64,000 nt of DNA. It comes from CAVUPF01 sp963743285 (GTDB taxonomy: Bacteria > Actinomycetota > Thermoleophilia > Solirubrobacterales > 70-9). The notes beneath the pieces are model-generated. The model searched no databases. It saw nothing but the letters and a program-made list of their open reading frames with translations, and was not told the origin of the DNA. The stretch's first letter is position 1. Each line of letters starts with the position of its first letter. The stretch covers positions 310,001 through 374,000 of the forward strand of contig CAVUPF010000004.1 of assembly GCA_963743285.1 (NCBI GenBank). The letters are read 5' to 3'. The position numbers were made by a program, and so were the translations under genes. Shown piece after piece: positions 1 to 9,327 of the stretch.

Positions 1-747
1 CGCCGCGACCTCAACGTGCAGCGCTCGCGCCTAGGCCTACCGCCGCTCGAGCGCTTCCATGGCGGGATAAGCCCCGACCTTGCCCTAGTCGCAACCTTCC
101 CCCAGCTCGAGTACCCACGAAGCTGGCCGGCGGGCGTGGAGGTCACCGGTCCGATGACGTTTGAGCAGCCGCACCACAAGATCGAGCTGCCGCCAGGGGA
201 CGCGCCTCTGGTCTTGGTCGCCCCGAGCACCGCCCATGACCCAGATAACCACCTGGTGCGAACCGCGCTGAAGGCGTTCTCCGAAGAGCCGGTTCGGGTC
301 GTAGCGACGACGAACCGCGTCGTGCCCCAGGCCCCGATCAAGGTCCCCCCAAACGCGATCCTGGTCGAATGGCTCAGCTACAGCCAGCTCATGCCACTGG
401 CCTCCCTGGTCGTATCCCACGGCGGCCACGGCACCGTTGCGCGTGCCCTCGGCGTCGGCACCCCGGTGCTCATCTGCCCGATCACAGGCGACATGAGCGA
501 GACCGCGATGCGGGTCGCCTGGGCTGGCGCCGGCCTCTCCCTTCCCTGGCGCCTCTGTCGACCGGCACCGCTGCGCTGGACCGCCCGCCGACTGCTCGGC
601 GAGCAGTCCTTCGCCAAGCGGGCCGGTGAGTTAGCAGCCTGGTTCCGGCAGCACGACGGAGCCGAGCGCGGCGCAGAGCTAGTCGAACAACTCGTGCATC
701 GGAGAGCCCAAACGAGAGGGGCCGCGATTACTCACGGCCCCTCGTGA
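1..747 (+). CDS. UGT-type glycosyltransferase (GT1 family), 5'-truncated by window edge
   Basis: The frame is open from the first base, so this is the C-terminal part of a longer protein; a GTG at position 16 is available but is probably internal. GT1 enzymes of this type move a sugar from a nucleotide donor to a lipid or small-molecule acceptor. The C-terminal donor-binding half is recognisable: a LVLVAPST strand, then VVSHGGHGTVARAL with the donor-phosphate-binding HGGHGT, then GTPVLICP. The usual last acidic contact (P-x-x-x-D/E-Q/N) is seen only as PITGDMSETA, close to macrolide/MGT-type enzymes. The stop codon abuts the 3' end of the convergent tRNA-Asn. Substrate cannot be told from this fragment. 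Confidence 0.8.
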   Translation, partial: RRDLNVQRSRLGLPPLERFHGGISPDLALVATFPQLEYPRSWPAGVEVTGPMTFEQPHHKIELPPGDAPLVLVAPSTAHDPDNHLVRTALKAFSEEPVRVVATTNRVVPQAPIKVPPNAILVEWLSYSQLMPLASLVVSHGGHGTVARALGVGTPVLICPITGDMSETAMRVAWAGAGLSLPWRLCRPAPLRWTARRLLGEQSFAKRAGELAAWFRQHDGAERGAELVEQLVHRRAQTRGAAITHGPS

Positions 748-820
748 CTCGGGGGGGCGGACTCGAACCGCCAACCACCGACTTAACAGGACGGTGCTCT
801 ACCTATTGAGCTACCCCCGA
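748..820 (-). tRNA. tRNA-Asn (GTT)
   Basis: Read on the minus strand it folds as a full cloverleaf: acceptor TCGGGGG pairs with CCCCCGA, the D stem is GCTC/GAGC, the anticodon loop is CTGTTAA giving GTT, the T arm is GGCGG-TTCGAGT-CCGCC, and the discriminator base is G as expected for Asn. One T-T mismatch lies in the anticodon stem. CCA is not encoded. The 3' end directly abuts the stop codon of the convergent glycosyltransferase gene. Confidence 0.93.
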
Positions 821-850
821 TCATGCACATTTGGCAGATCTGAGACTTGC

Positions 851-1558
851 CTACCCAGAAGCATCAGCGGAGAGACGGTCCAGACCAACTGGCAGGGTAG
901 CGAACTCGCCCTCAACCTCGGCGTGGCAGTTAGCACAGAGCAGGACGCATTTGCGAATCTCGGCTCGACTCCTTGCGAGGGATCTGGAATGCCCTCGGTG
1001 TGCGATGTGGAACTCCTTCGTGCTCGGCTCGATGTGATGGAAATGCAACGCCCCAACCCAGCTGTCGTAGCCACACAGAACGCAGACGCCCCCCGCCTCA
1101 TCGACTAGCTTTTGCTTGACCGTCCTTCGGCGCCTTGCAACCGCCGCCGAACGACACCGCTTGCAGCGGTAGTAGCCGCGACCCTCGAGAATGAAGTCCG
1201 TCTTTCCGTGCCGCCTACACTCGAAGACTCCAGTCTTCGAGCCATCGCCACGTCGCGGGCGCGGTCCTCGGGAATTGACCGTTTTGATCTCATAATGGGC
1301 CAGCCAGTACCTGACCGTCGAGATGCTTCGATCGAGCTCTTCGGCGATTTCCGCCAAAGTCGCACCATCGTCCACAAGGAAGTTGAGCGCATCGCGCTCA
1401 ATGGGCCCACGACGTACGTATTTCTTCGATCCGTTCGCGGTCAGATGGTGCCTCTTCAACCAGTAGCCCACCGTACTTGGGTGCTTTCCCACCCTCTCCC
1501 CGATCGTCTCCAACGACATTCCCTGCGCGAGGCAGTCCTCCAAAAGCCGCTTGTCCAT
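851..1558 (-). CDS. HNH endonuclease with two N-terminal helix-turn-helix repeats
   Basis: A 235-residue protein from ATG at 1558; an upstream in-frame start exists but adds a Ser/Cys-rich leader unlike the family. Residues 1-45 and about 60-100 are two homeodomain-like HTH repeats (SLETIGERVGKHPSTVGYWL and TLAEIAEELDRSISTVRYWL). A Cys pair follows around 125-150 (FECRRHG and YRCKRC). The C-terminal HNH nuclease carries CVLCGYD, the catalytic-type HFHHIEP and LLCANCHAEVE, so zinc and metal ligands are intact. Proteins with this layout are usually free-standing DNA nucleases of unknown role. It is a lone gene between tRNA-Asn and dnaG. Confidence 0.8.
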   Translation of the reverse strand: MDKRLLEDCLAQGMSLETIGERVGKHPSTVGYWLKRHHLTANGSKKYVRRGPIERDALNFLVDDGATLAEIAEELDRSISTVRYWLAHYEIKTVNSRGPRPRRGDGSKTGVFECRRHGKTDFILEGRGYYRCKRCRSAAVARRRRTVKQKLVDEAGGVCVLCGYDSWVGALHFHHIEPSTKEFHIAHRGHSRSLARSRAEIRKCVLLCANCHAEVEGEFATLPVGLDRLSADASG

Positions 1559-1613
1559 GCAGACAATATGCCGCGCCAAGCAGACGGAAAACGAACACCT
1601 GTTCGTTGACGAA

Positions 1614-3401
1614 TCAGCTCCAGACCCGCTCGGTGCGCGCAATGCGCTCGACTAGGGCGGCGCGCTCGCGGCTCAGCGCGGCACGGCGCTCGCGGTCGCC
1701 ATCCTCGCCGGCGGCGGCTATCTCGCCCTCGAGGCGACGCTGCTCAAGGAGGAGGAAGTTGAGCTCCATCGCCTCAGCGGAGGCGGGCTCCTCGTGGGCC
1801 AGGATGGTCAGCTCGGCGATCAGGCCGGCCAGCTCATCGTTATCGCGCGGCAGGTTGGATGCCGGGTCCTCCGGGTGCTCGCGCAACCAGGCAGCGGCAC
1901 GGGATCCCCGTGGCGAGAGATGATCGTCGGTGAGCCGGGCGAGGTAGTCCGCGCCCTCCCCGGGCAGGGCGATGCACATCGCCAAAAGCGCCCGCTCGCG
2001 GCGTTCGCGCGAGGTCAGCTCGGCCGCATGGCGGACACTCCGGGCCGGCGATGCACCCGTCTCTAGGCGATGAAGCGGCCCCGCGGAGCCACCCGTCGCC
2101 GGCCGCGCCGCCACGACCCGGCCCATCACCATCGAGGGCTCCAGGTCGAGCTGCTCCGCCACTCGGCGCACCAGATCGTCACGGCTCGCCGTCTCCCCCA
2201 TCCCCGCAAGGATCGGCGCCGCCTCCGAGAGCGCCCGGTCGCGCTCAGCCGGGGAGGAGACGTCGGTGCGATTCAAAACCAGACCGACCTGGAAGGCGGG
2301 AAGGTCGACCGCGCCCTCGACCAGGGCCCCGAAGCGCTCAGCACCGCCCTCGGCCGCGATCATCTCCGCCGGGTCCTCCCCCTCCGGCATCGCCGCCACA
2401 AGCAGCCGCATCTTCCGCCCCGCCGCGACCCGCTGCGCGCGCAGCATCGCCTCCTGGCCGGCCGAGTCGGCATCGAGCGCCAGCACGACCTCCTCGACCA
2501 TCCCCGAGAGTGCCGCCACCTGCTCGTCGGTGATCGCGGTGCCCATCACCCCAACCGCCTCCTCGATACCGGCCTGGTGCAGCGCCAGCACGTCGGTGTA
2601 GCCCTCGACCACAACCGCGTGCCCCGCCTTGGCGATCGCCGTCTTGGCCAGGTCAATGCCGTAGAGCATCCGGCTCTTGTGGAAGAAGTCGGTCTCCGCC
2701 GTGTTGACGTACTTGGCACCCTGGTCGGAGCGCATCGCCCGCCCGCCGAAGCCAAGCACCCGGCCGCGACGGTCGCGGATCGGGAACATGATCCGCGAGC
2801 GGAAACGGTCGTACTCGCCTCCTCCCCGCCCCCGCTGGGCCAGGCCGACCCCGCGCAGCTCCTCGACCTTGAACCCCGCCCGCTGACCGCGCAGCAGCAC
2901 CTGATCCCAGGCGCTCGGCGCATAGCCGACCCCGAAGCGGCGCAGCACCTCCTCGCCCAGCCCCCGCTCGGCCAAGTACTTGCGCGCCCTGCCGCCCTCC
3001 CTCGACTCCCAGAGGTAGCCAGAGTAGAAGGTGGCGGTGCGGGTGAGGAGCTCCTCGAGCCGGCGGCGCTGCTGACGCTTCGCCTCGGCCCGCGGGTCCT
3101 CCCGCTCCCGCTCCAGCTCGACCCCGTAGCGGTCGGCGAGCAGCTCAACCGCCTCGGCAAAGCCGAGCCCCTCCTTCTCCTCGACGAACTTGATCACGTC
3201 ACCGCCAACCCCGCAGCCGAAGCAGTGATAGAGCTTCTCTTGGGCATCGACCGAGAATGACGGCGTGCGCTCCTCGTGGAACGGGCAGAGGCCTACCCAG
3301 CGGGCACCCTGGCGGCGCAGGTCGGTGTGGACGGAGATCACCTCGACGATGTCCGCCGTCTGCTTGACCCGCTCGAGGCTCTCGGCCGAGATCAGCGCCA
3401 T
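1614..3401 (-). CDS. dnaG: DNA primase DnaG
   Basis: A 595-residue primase that makes RNA primers at the replication fork. The CHC2 zinc finger is at the N-terminus (C39, H42, C60, C63 in CPFHEERTPSFS...YHCFGCG). The catalytic core follows, then TOPRIM motifs VVVEGYTDVLAL (about 265) and ALDADSAGQEA (about 315), and a poorly conserved helical C-terminal region that would bind DnaB. I took the ATG at 3401 (MALISAESLERVKQ) because the 39 extra upstream residues are an out-of-frame read of dgt. The start overlaps the dgt stop as TGATG, so it is the last gene of a coupled xerD-mutM-recO-dgt-dnaG run. Confidence 0.97.
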   Translation of the reverse strand: MALISAESLERVKQTADIVEVISVHTDLRRQGARWVGLCPFHEERTPSFSVDAQEKLYHCFGCGVGGDVIKFVEEKEGLGFAEAVELLADRYGVELEREREDPRAEAKRQQRRRLEELLTRTATFYSGYLWESREGGRARKYLAERGLGEEVLRRFGVGYAPSAWDQVLLRGQRAGFKVEELRGVGLAQRGRGGGEYDRFRSRIMFPIRDRRGRVLGFGGRAMRSDQGAKYVNTAETDFFHKSRMLYGIDLAKTAIAKAGHAVVVEGYTDVLALHQAGIEEAVGVMGTAITDEQVAALSGMVEEVVLALDADSAGQEAMLRAQRVAAGRKMRLLVAAMPEGEDPAEMIAAEGGAERFGALVEGAVDLPAFQVGLVLNRTDVSSPAERDRALSEAAPILAGMGETASRDDLVRRVAEQLDLEPSMVMGRVVAARPATGGSAGPLHRLETGASPARSVRHAAELTSRERRERALLAMCIALPGEGADYLARLTDDHLSPRGSRAAAWLREHPEDPASNLPRDNDELAGLIAELTILAHEEPASAEAMELNFLLLEQRRLEGEIAAAGEDGDRERRAALSRERAALVERIARTERVWS

Positions 3402-4438
3402 CAGAACCTCGCCTCCTCGGGGATGGTCAGCTCGGTGAACTTGGCGATGCAGTAGCGATCGGTCATCCCGGCGATGTAGTCGGCGACGCGCTGGCACTCG
3501 CTGGCGCCCGGCTCCCACTCCGGCACCTCACCGGGATGCTCCAGGTAGTGGTCGAAGAGGCCACGCAGGGTACGGTGGACCCGCTCGTGCTCGCCGCGCG
3601 CCGCCGGCCCCAGGTAGACGCGGTCGAACATGAACTTGCGCAGCCGCAGCATCGCGCCGCCGATTGCCTCGCTCTGCACTATGTCTCCGGCCTCGGAGGA
3701 GCGCTCGACGATGTCACGGACGAGCGTGTCGATCCGCTTCGACCCGGTCGAGCCGAGCAGCTCGATCTCAGCGCTCGGCAGATCGGCGGGCTCGAGAATC
3801 CCCGCCCGCAGCGCATCGTCGATGTCGTGGTTGATGTAGGCGACGCGGTCGACCAGCTTGACGATCCGCCCCTCCAGAGTTGCCGGCTTGCGCGACCCGG
3901 TGTGGTTGAGAATGCCGTCGCGCACCTGTTCTGTGAGGTTGAGCCCCTGGCCGTTGCGCTCCAGCGCGTCGACAACCCGCAGCGAGTGGACGTTGTGCTT
4001 GAACTCAGCGCCGCAGCGCTCGCGCAGCGCCGTGTCCAGCGCCTCCTCGCCGGTGTGGCCAAAGGGCGGGTGGCCCAGGTCGTGACCGAGCCCGATCGCC
4101 TCGGTCAGGTCCTCGTTGAGACCGAGCGCCCGGGCCACCGTGCGAGCGATTCCGCACGCCTCCAGCGTGTGGGTCAGGCGGGTGCGGTAGTGATCGCCCT
4201 CGGGGGCGACGAAGACCTGTGTCTTGTGCTTGAGGCGGCGGAACGCCTTCGAGTGGACGATCCGGTCTCGGTCGCGCTGGAACGGCGTGCGCACCGGGCT
4301 GTCGGGCTCCTCCGCGCGCCGTCGCGCGGGGTAGGACGGGGTCGCCAGGTCAGAGAGGAACTCGGCCTCCCAGGCACGGACTCGCTCTTCCAGCGGGGCT
4401 ATGACCTTCAAGGCGACCGATCCTACGGGGCTCTTCAC
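3401..4438 (-). CDS. dgt: dGTPase-like HD phosphohydrolase
   Basis: A deoxyguanosinetriphosphate triphosphohydrolase-like protein of 345 residues that would cleave dNTPs to nucleoside and triphosphate, affecting dNTP pools. HD-domain metal ligands are visible in RLTHTLEACGIARTVARAL and GLGHDLGHPPFGHTGEEAL, and the family's KHNVHSLRVVD and YINHDIDDAL follow. The start is GTG at 4438, overlapping the recO stop as GTGA; its own stop overlaps dnaG. The dgt-dnaG pairing is common in actinobacteria, so it is well placed. The shorter (type 2) dGTPase form fits the length. Confidence 0.93.
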   Translation of the reverse strand: MKSPVGSVALKVIAPLEERVRAWEAEFLSDLATPSYPARRRAEEPDSPVRTPFQRDRDRIVHSKAFRRLKHKTQVFVAPEGDHYRTRLTHTLEACGIARTVARALGLNEDLTEAIGLGHDLGHPPFGHTGEEALDTALRERCGAEFKHNVHSLRVVDALERNGQGLNLTEQVRDGILNHTGSRKPATLEGRIVKLVDRVAYINHDIDDALRAGILEPADLPSAEIELLGSTGSKRIDTLVRDIVERSSEAGDIVQSEAIGGAMLRLRKFMFDRVYLGPAARGEHERVHRTLRGLFDHYLEHPGEVPEWEPGASECQRVADYIAGMTDRYCIAKFTELTIPEEARF

Positions 4439-5160
4439 GCGGCGGCGCGCAGCCGCACGTGGGCGTGGTGCTCGAGCGTCTCGCCCACCGCCCGCTCGAC
4501 CTGGCGCAGGTCTCGCTCCGCCGCCGCCGGCGCCTCTGCCAGGGGCCTGGCGAGCGCCTCGACCATGAAGCGGTGCGCCTCTCCCGAGAGTTCGAAGGAG
4601 CCTGCCTCGCAGCCCGCGCAGACGACCCCCCCGGCGGCGCCGGAGAAGCCGCTGAGGTGCTCGGCCTCGCCGCAGCGCACGCAAGAGGCGAGCGCGGGGG
4701 CAAAGCCAGCCACCAGGGCGAGCTTGAGGCGAAAGGCCAACGCAGCCTCAAGGCCTGCGGCGCGCGGTTTGGAGGGGTCGTCGAGCAGCGCTAGGTATCG
4801 ACATAGCAGGTTGTAGGCGGGGGGATTGGGCTCGGCCGAGTCGAGCAGCCGCAGCACCGCGTCACAGGCGCGGGCGCCGGCACCCAGGGCCGGCCCGCAG
4901 GAGCGCAGGCGCGGGTAGCCGTCGACGGTGGCGACGTTGGTGACGGTGAGCAGCTCGCCGCGGCCCTCGTGCAGGATCAGATCGAGACGGAAGAACGGCT
5001 CGAGGCGGCCGCCGAAGCGGGACCTCGGCCGTCGCGCCCCCTTGGCGATCGCCCCGATCCGTCCCCGGGCCGTCGAGTAGAGGTGGAGGATGCGGTCCGC
5101 CTCCCCGTAGCGGATGCTGCGCAGGACCACCGCCTCCGTCCTTAGGGTCCTACCGGGCAT
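4435..5160 (-). CDS. recO: DNA repair protein RecO
   Basis: A 241-residue recombination mediator that loads RecA with RecR in gap repair. The N-terminal OB fold is seen in TEAVVLRSIRYGEADRILHL and GRIGAIAKGARRPRSRFGG. A C-terminal helical domain carries a four-Cys zinc site (CVRCGEAEHLSG...GVVCAGC, about 165-190). It lies 6 bp after mutM and overlaps dgt by 4 bp. Confidence 0.95.
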   Translation of the reverse strand: MPGRTLRTEAVVLRSIRYGEADRILHLYSTARGRIGAIAKGARRPRSRFGGRLEPFFRLDLILHEGRGELLTVTNVATVDGYPRLRSCGPALGAGARACDAVLRLLDSAEPNPPAYNLLCRYLALLDDPSKPRAAGLEAALAFRLKLALVAGFAPALASCVRCGEAEHLSGFSGAAGGVVCAGCEAGSFELSGEAHRFMVEALARPLAEAPAAAERDLRQVERAVGETLEHHAHVRLRAAA

Positions 5161-5166
5161 CGCGAC

Positions 5167-6078
5167 CTAAGGTGACCGACGGGCCGGACGGCGGCGGGGC
5201 CGCCGTCGCAGCCGCACCTGGCAGCTCGGGCAGTAGTAGGTGGAGCGTCCGGCGACAACGATCCTGACGATCGACCCGCCACAGCAAGGGCAGGGCTCGC
5301 CCTCGCGGGTGTGGACGAGGAACTCGTCCTGCATCGAGCCCTTCTCTCCGCGGGCGTCACGGTAGTCGTCGATCGAGGCGCCGCCCCACTCCATCCCCGC
5401 CTCCAGCGCGGCGACGACCGCGTCGCGCAACGCACTGAGGTGCTCGGGCCGCATCGAGCCGGCGGGAGAGAGGGGGTGAAGACGCGCCCGGAAGAGCGCC
5501 TCGTCGGCGTAGATGTTGCCGACGCCGGCGATGTGGGACTGATCGAGCAGGAACGACTTGAGCGGCGCGGTGCGTCCCACCGCCATCGCGCCCAGCGACT
5601 CAGGCGTGAAGGCGGCCGAGAGCGGCTCGACCCCGAGCCGCTCGAAGCGCTTCTCAAGGTCGGCGTCATCGATCAGGAACGCCTCGCCGAAGCGGCGTGG
5701 GTCAGTGAACCAAAGCTCGCGAGAGCCCTCGAGCCCGAAGCGGGCGCGCAGGTGGCGCTCCGAGGCGGAGCGCTCGCCCTCATACAGTCTGCGCCCTTCG
5801 GATGGATCGAGCTTCCCCCCCGCCTCGACCAAGACCAGGTTGCCGGTCATCCGCAGGTGCATGACCAGGGTCTGGGCCCCGTCGAGCGCAAGTAGCAGGT
5901 ACTTGCCTCGGCGCCCCAGGCCCCGGATCGTCCTGCCGCTGACCGCGGCGCCCAGCACGGCCGGCGTCACCGGCCGCGACCAGCGCGGGTCGAGCACCTC
6001 AAGGCGCCCGATCCTCCGCCCCGACAGCTCGGGCTCGAGCTGTCGACAGACGGTCTCGACCTCGGGCAGCTCGGGCAT
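5167..6078 (-). CDS. mutM: formamidopyrimidine-DNA glycosylase (Fpg/MutM)
   Basis: A 303-residue base-excision repair glycosylase/AP lyase removing 8-oxoguanine and formamidopyrimidines. It begins MPELPEVETV, so the catalytic N-terminal Pro and Glu are present, and the conserved Lys is in LGRRGKYLLL. The helix-two-turn-helix is around GNIYADEALFRARLHP. A C-terminal four-Cys zinc finger is intact (CPCCGGSI...YYCPSCQ), followed by an Arg/Pro-rich tail slightly longer than usual. It sits between xerD and recO in a repair/recombination run. Confidence 0.96.
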   Translation of the reverse strand: MPELPEVETVCRQLEPELSGRRIGRLEVLDPRWSRPVTPAVLGAAVSGRTIRGLGRRGKYLLLALDGAQTLVMHLRMTGNLVLVEAGGKLDPSEGRRLYEGERSASERHLRARFGLEGSRELWFTDPRRFGEAFLIDDADLEKRFERLGVEPLSAAFTPESLGAMAVGRTAPLKSFLLDQSHIAGVGNIYADEALFRARLHPLSPAGSMRPEHLSALRDAVVAALEAGMEWGGASIDDYRDARGEKGSMQDEFLVHTREGEPCPCCGGSIVRIVVAGRSTYYCPSCQVRLRRRPRRRPARRSP

Positions 6079-6090
6079 CGCCCGGTTCTA

Positions 6091-7059
<969 letters not shown>

Positions 7060-7141
7060 ACAGGCAGGTTCTCGCCGCTCACCGACAACCCTTTGATACG
7101 CAATGGACTGTGCGCTTGACCGCGCGACCCGTCGGCGGGGC

Positions 7142-8176
7142 CTATGTCGTTGACCTCCCACCCTCAACGCCAGCCTCCGAAGTTGCACCCAGGACCCAAC
7201 CCGAGGCAAGAGCGGCAGCGAAGAAGAGCGGGTCATCAGCCGAGCTTCTTCCCATCGTCTGGGAGGGTAGATCGGTGTCCGCGTAGCCCTCGAGGTCAAC
7301 CGCCCCGACCTGCAGTAGGTGCCGCCCTCCACAGGCAGACTCCAACTTGGCGGCGATCTCCTCCTCTCCCTCCGGAGCGACGACCCCGACGGGGGCGAGC
7401 AGCAGCTCCAGCACGGTCAGCGTGTGGTGGCTCACACCGCGATGGCGCGGGCGCGGATCGACTGCCGAGAGGCGTGGGGAGAGCGTCGTCTGCATCCCGA
7501 GGGCAAGCGCCGCGTGGGCGGTCTCCAACGCCGCCGTTCCGCCGTGCCCGAGTCGCGTCGCCGAGCCGATGATCCCCGGACCAGGCCCGGCGAGCACTGC
7601 GTCCCAGCCAAGACCGGCGGCAGCGTCGAGGGCGCCAGGGACGCTGATCGCCTCCGCCTCGCCCCCGTATGCGGGCCCCGCGGTGACATGGCCACACAGC
7701 AGACCGCGCTCGCGCAGCTGCCCGACGTCGTGTGAGAGAGAGCCCGGCAGCGCCCCTCCTCCGGTCTGCACGTAGCCGACCTGCAGCCCCGCCGCCGCCT
7801 GCGCCGCCGCCCAAGCCGCGGGAGCAAGGTGGCCATGAAGGGGAAGCACGAGGACCGGGACCGGGCGCCCGCGCCTCACGCCCTCCACAGGATCGACCGG
7901 GTGCTGGAGCGAGGTGTAGTTGAGCTTCATCACGTGCTCCTCACCCGCCCCGCCACCGGCAAGGCCCCGGGTCAGGTTGACGTGGACCAGGTCGAAGCCG
8001 CCGGAGCCGAGGTCGAGATCGAGGGCGGCGACATTGACGATGACCTCATCGCCCTCACGCATCTCCCCCAGGAGGGTCGTGTCCGCCCAGGCGGCGCGGC
8101 GCTCGTCGTCCACCTCGACCGTCAGCGGGTCCGCAGCGACGACGACCCCTCGCCGCAGCTCGAGACGACGTCTCAC
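7142..8176 (-). CDS. DUF3866 family protein
   Basis: A 344-residue protein of a family found next to pyrG/xerD in actinobacteria; its function is not known. It is soluble-looking, Gly/Ala-rich, with conserved-looking blocks VLVLPLHGHLAPAAWA, VGYVQTGGGALPG, AGPGPGIIGSATRLGHGG and a His-rich RHRGVSHHTLT. Its start overlaps the stop of the upstream M20 peptidase by 4 bp, so the two are probably co-translated. Assignment to DUF3866 is from memory of these motifs. Confidence 0.8.
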   Translation of the reverse strand: MRRRLELRRGVVVAADPLTVEVDDERRAAWADTTLLGEMREGDEVIVNVAALDLDLGSGGFDLVHVNLTRGLAGGGAGEEHVMKLNYTSLQHPVDPVEGVRRGRPVPVLVLPLHGHLAPAAWAAAQAAAGLQVGYVQTGGGALPGSLSHDVGQLRERGLLCGHVTAGPAYGGEAEAISVPGALDAAAGLGWDAVLAGPGPGIIGSATRLGHGGTAALETAHAALALGMQTTLSPRLSAVDPRPRHRGVSHHTLTVLELLLAPVGVVAPEGEEEIAAKLESACGGRHLLQVGAVDLEGYADTDLPSQTMGRSSADDPLFFAAALASGWVLGATSEAGVEGGRSTT

Positions 8177-9294
8177 GCCGCCCCCGCGGGCGCCGCGGTG
8201 ACGATCCCCTCGCAGACCTCGAGCATCGCGTCGAGATTGCGCGCCGAGACGCTCTCCTCGGCGGTGTGGTTGGCCGCGGTGCCGTTGGCGAGCAGGACGC
8301 AGTCAAAGCCGCCGAGGCGCAGCGCGTTGGCATCGCTGCCGCCGCCGGTCGAGGTCCGCTGCGGCTCGACGCCGGCGGCGCGCAGCCCGGCCTCTGCGAG
8401 TGCAAGCGCCCGCGAGGAGGGAGGCACCCTGTAGCCGCGGAACAGCTCCTCGATCCGCACGTCGACGTCGCACCCGTGCGCGCTGGCCCCCCAGGCGCAG
8501 GCGTCGGCGATCCCCCCCGCCACCTCGGCGACCCGCGCCGCGTCAAGGCTGCGCGCCTCGGCGTGGATCCAGCAGTGGCCGGGAACGACGTTGCCGGAGG
8601 TGCCCCCGGAGATCAGGCCGACGTTGGCGGTGGTCTTCGGATCGAGGCGGCCCAACTCCATCCGGGAGATCGCGGCGGCGGCGGCGGCGATCGCGCTGTT
8701 GCCGTCCTCGGGCCGGATGCCGGCGTGCGCCTCGACGCCGGTGAAATCGGCAAGGATCTTTTGCTGGGTCGGCGAGGTGACGATCACCTCGCCGACCGGG
8801 CTCGCGTGGTCGAGCACGAAGCCGCACGCGGAGTGCAGCACCGAGGAGTCAAACGCCTTTGCCCCCCGCAGTCCCTGCTCCTCGGCCACGGTGAACAGCA
8901 GCTCGATCCCAACCGCGGGCGGCTGGTCGGCATGACGAGCCACCAGCTCCATGAAGACCGCCACCGCGGCCTTGTTGTCGGCGCCGAGGATCGTCTCGCC
9001 CCGGCTGCGGAAGACGCCGTCTTGGAGCACCACCTCGATCTGACCCTCGTGCGGAACCGTGTCCAGATGTGCGCAGAACATCACCCATTCACTGCCACGC
9101 CCCGGCAGCCTGGCGAGGAGGTTCCCGGCGCCGGCCTCGGCAGGACCTGCGGAGTCATCCTCGCTCACCTCCAGCCCCAACACCCCCAGCTCGGCCGCCA
9201 CCGTGTCGGCGACCTCGCGCTCTTCCCCGGTCGGACTGCGGATCTCGCAGAGCCTGACGAAGGTCTCGTGCAGCCGTGAACTCGCCTCCTCCAC
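8173..9294 (-). CDS. M20 family zinc peptidase (peptidase T-like)
   Basis: A 373-residue co-catalytic dizinc peptidase. Metal ligands and catalytic residues are in place: FCAHLDTVP (His and the Asp two residues on), GADNKAAVAVFME (bridging Asp), the catalytic Glu and next Glu in FTVAEEQGLRG, FVLDHA, and the final His in ANHTAEESV. A lid/dimerisation domain sits between about 180 and 290 (VEAHAGIRPEDGNSAI). Close relatives are called PepT-like tripeptidases or dipeptidases; the substrate is not determined. It lies 33 bp downstream of pyrG and overlaps the DUF3866 gene. Confidence 0.88.
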   Translation of the reverse strand: MEEASSRLHETFVRLCEIRSPTGEEREVADTVAAELGVLGLEVSEDDSAGPAEAGAGNLLARLPGRGSEWVMFCAHLDTVPHEGQIEVVLQDGVFRSRGETILGADNKAAVAVFMELVARHADQPPAVGIELLFTVAEEQGLRGAKAFDSSVLHSACGFVLDHASPVGEVIVTSPTQQKILADFTGVEAHAGIRPEDGNSAIAAAAAAISRMELGRLDPKTTANVGLISGGTSGNVVPGHCWIHAEARSLDAARVAEVAGGIADACAWGASAHGCDVDVRIEELFRGYRVPPSSRALALAEAGLRAAGVEPQRTSTGGGSDANALRLGGFDCVLLANGTAANHTAEESVSARNLDAMLEVCEGIVTAAPAGAA

Positions 9295-9327
9295 CCCCGA
9301 CAGGCTAGAGAGGCCCGCGCGAGCCGG

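Noticed and set aside
2070..3260. 396-codon plus-strand frame opposite dnaG
   Set aside because: Antisense to a fully supported primase; no conserved motif.
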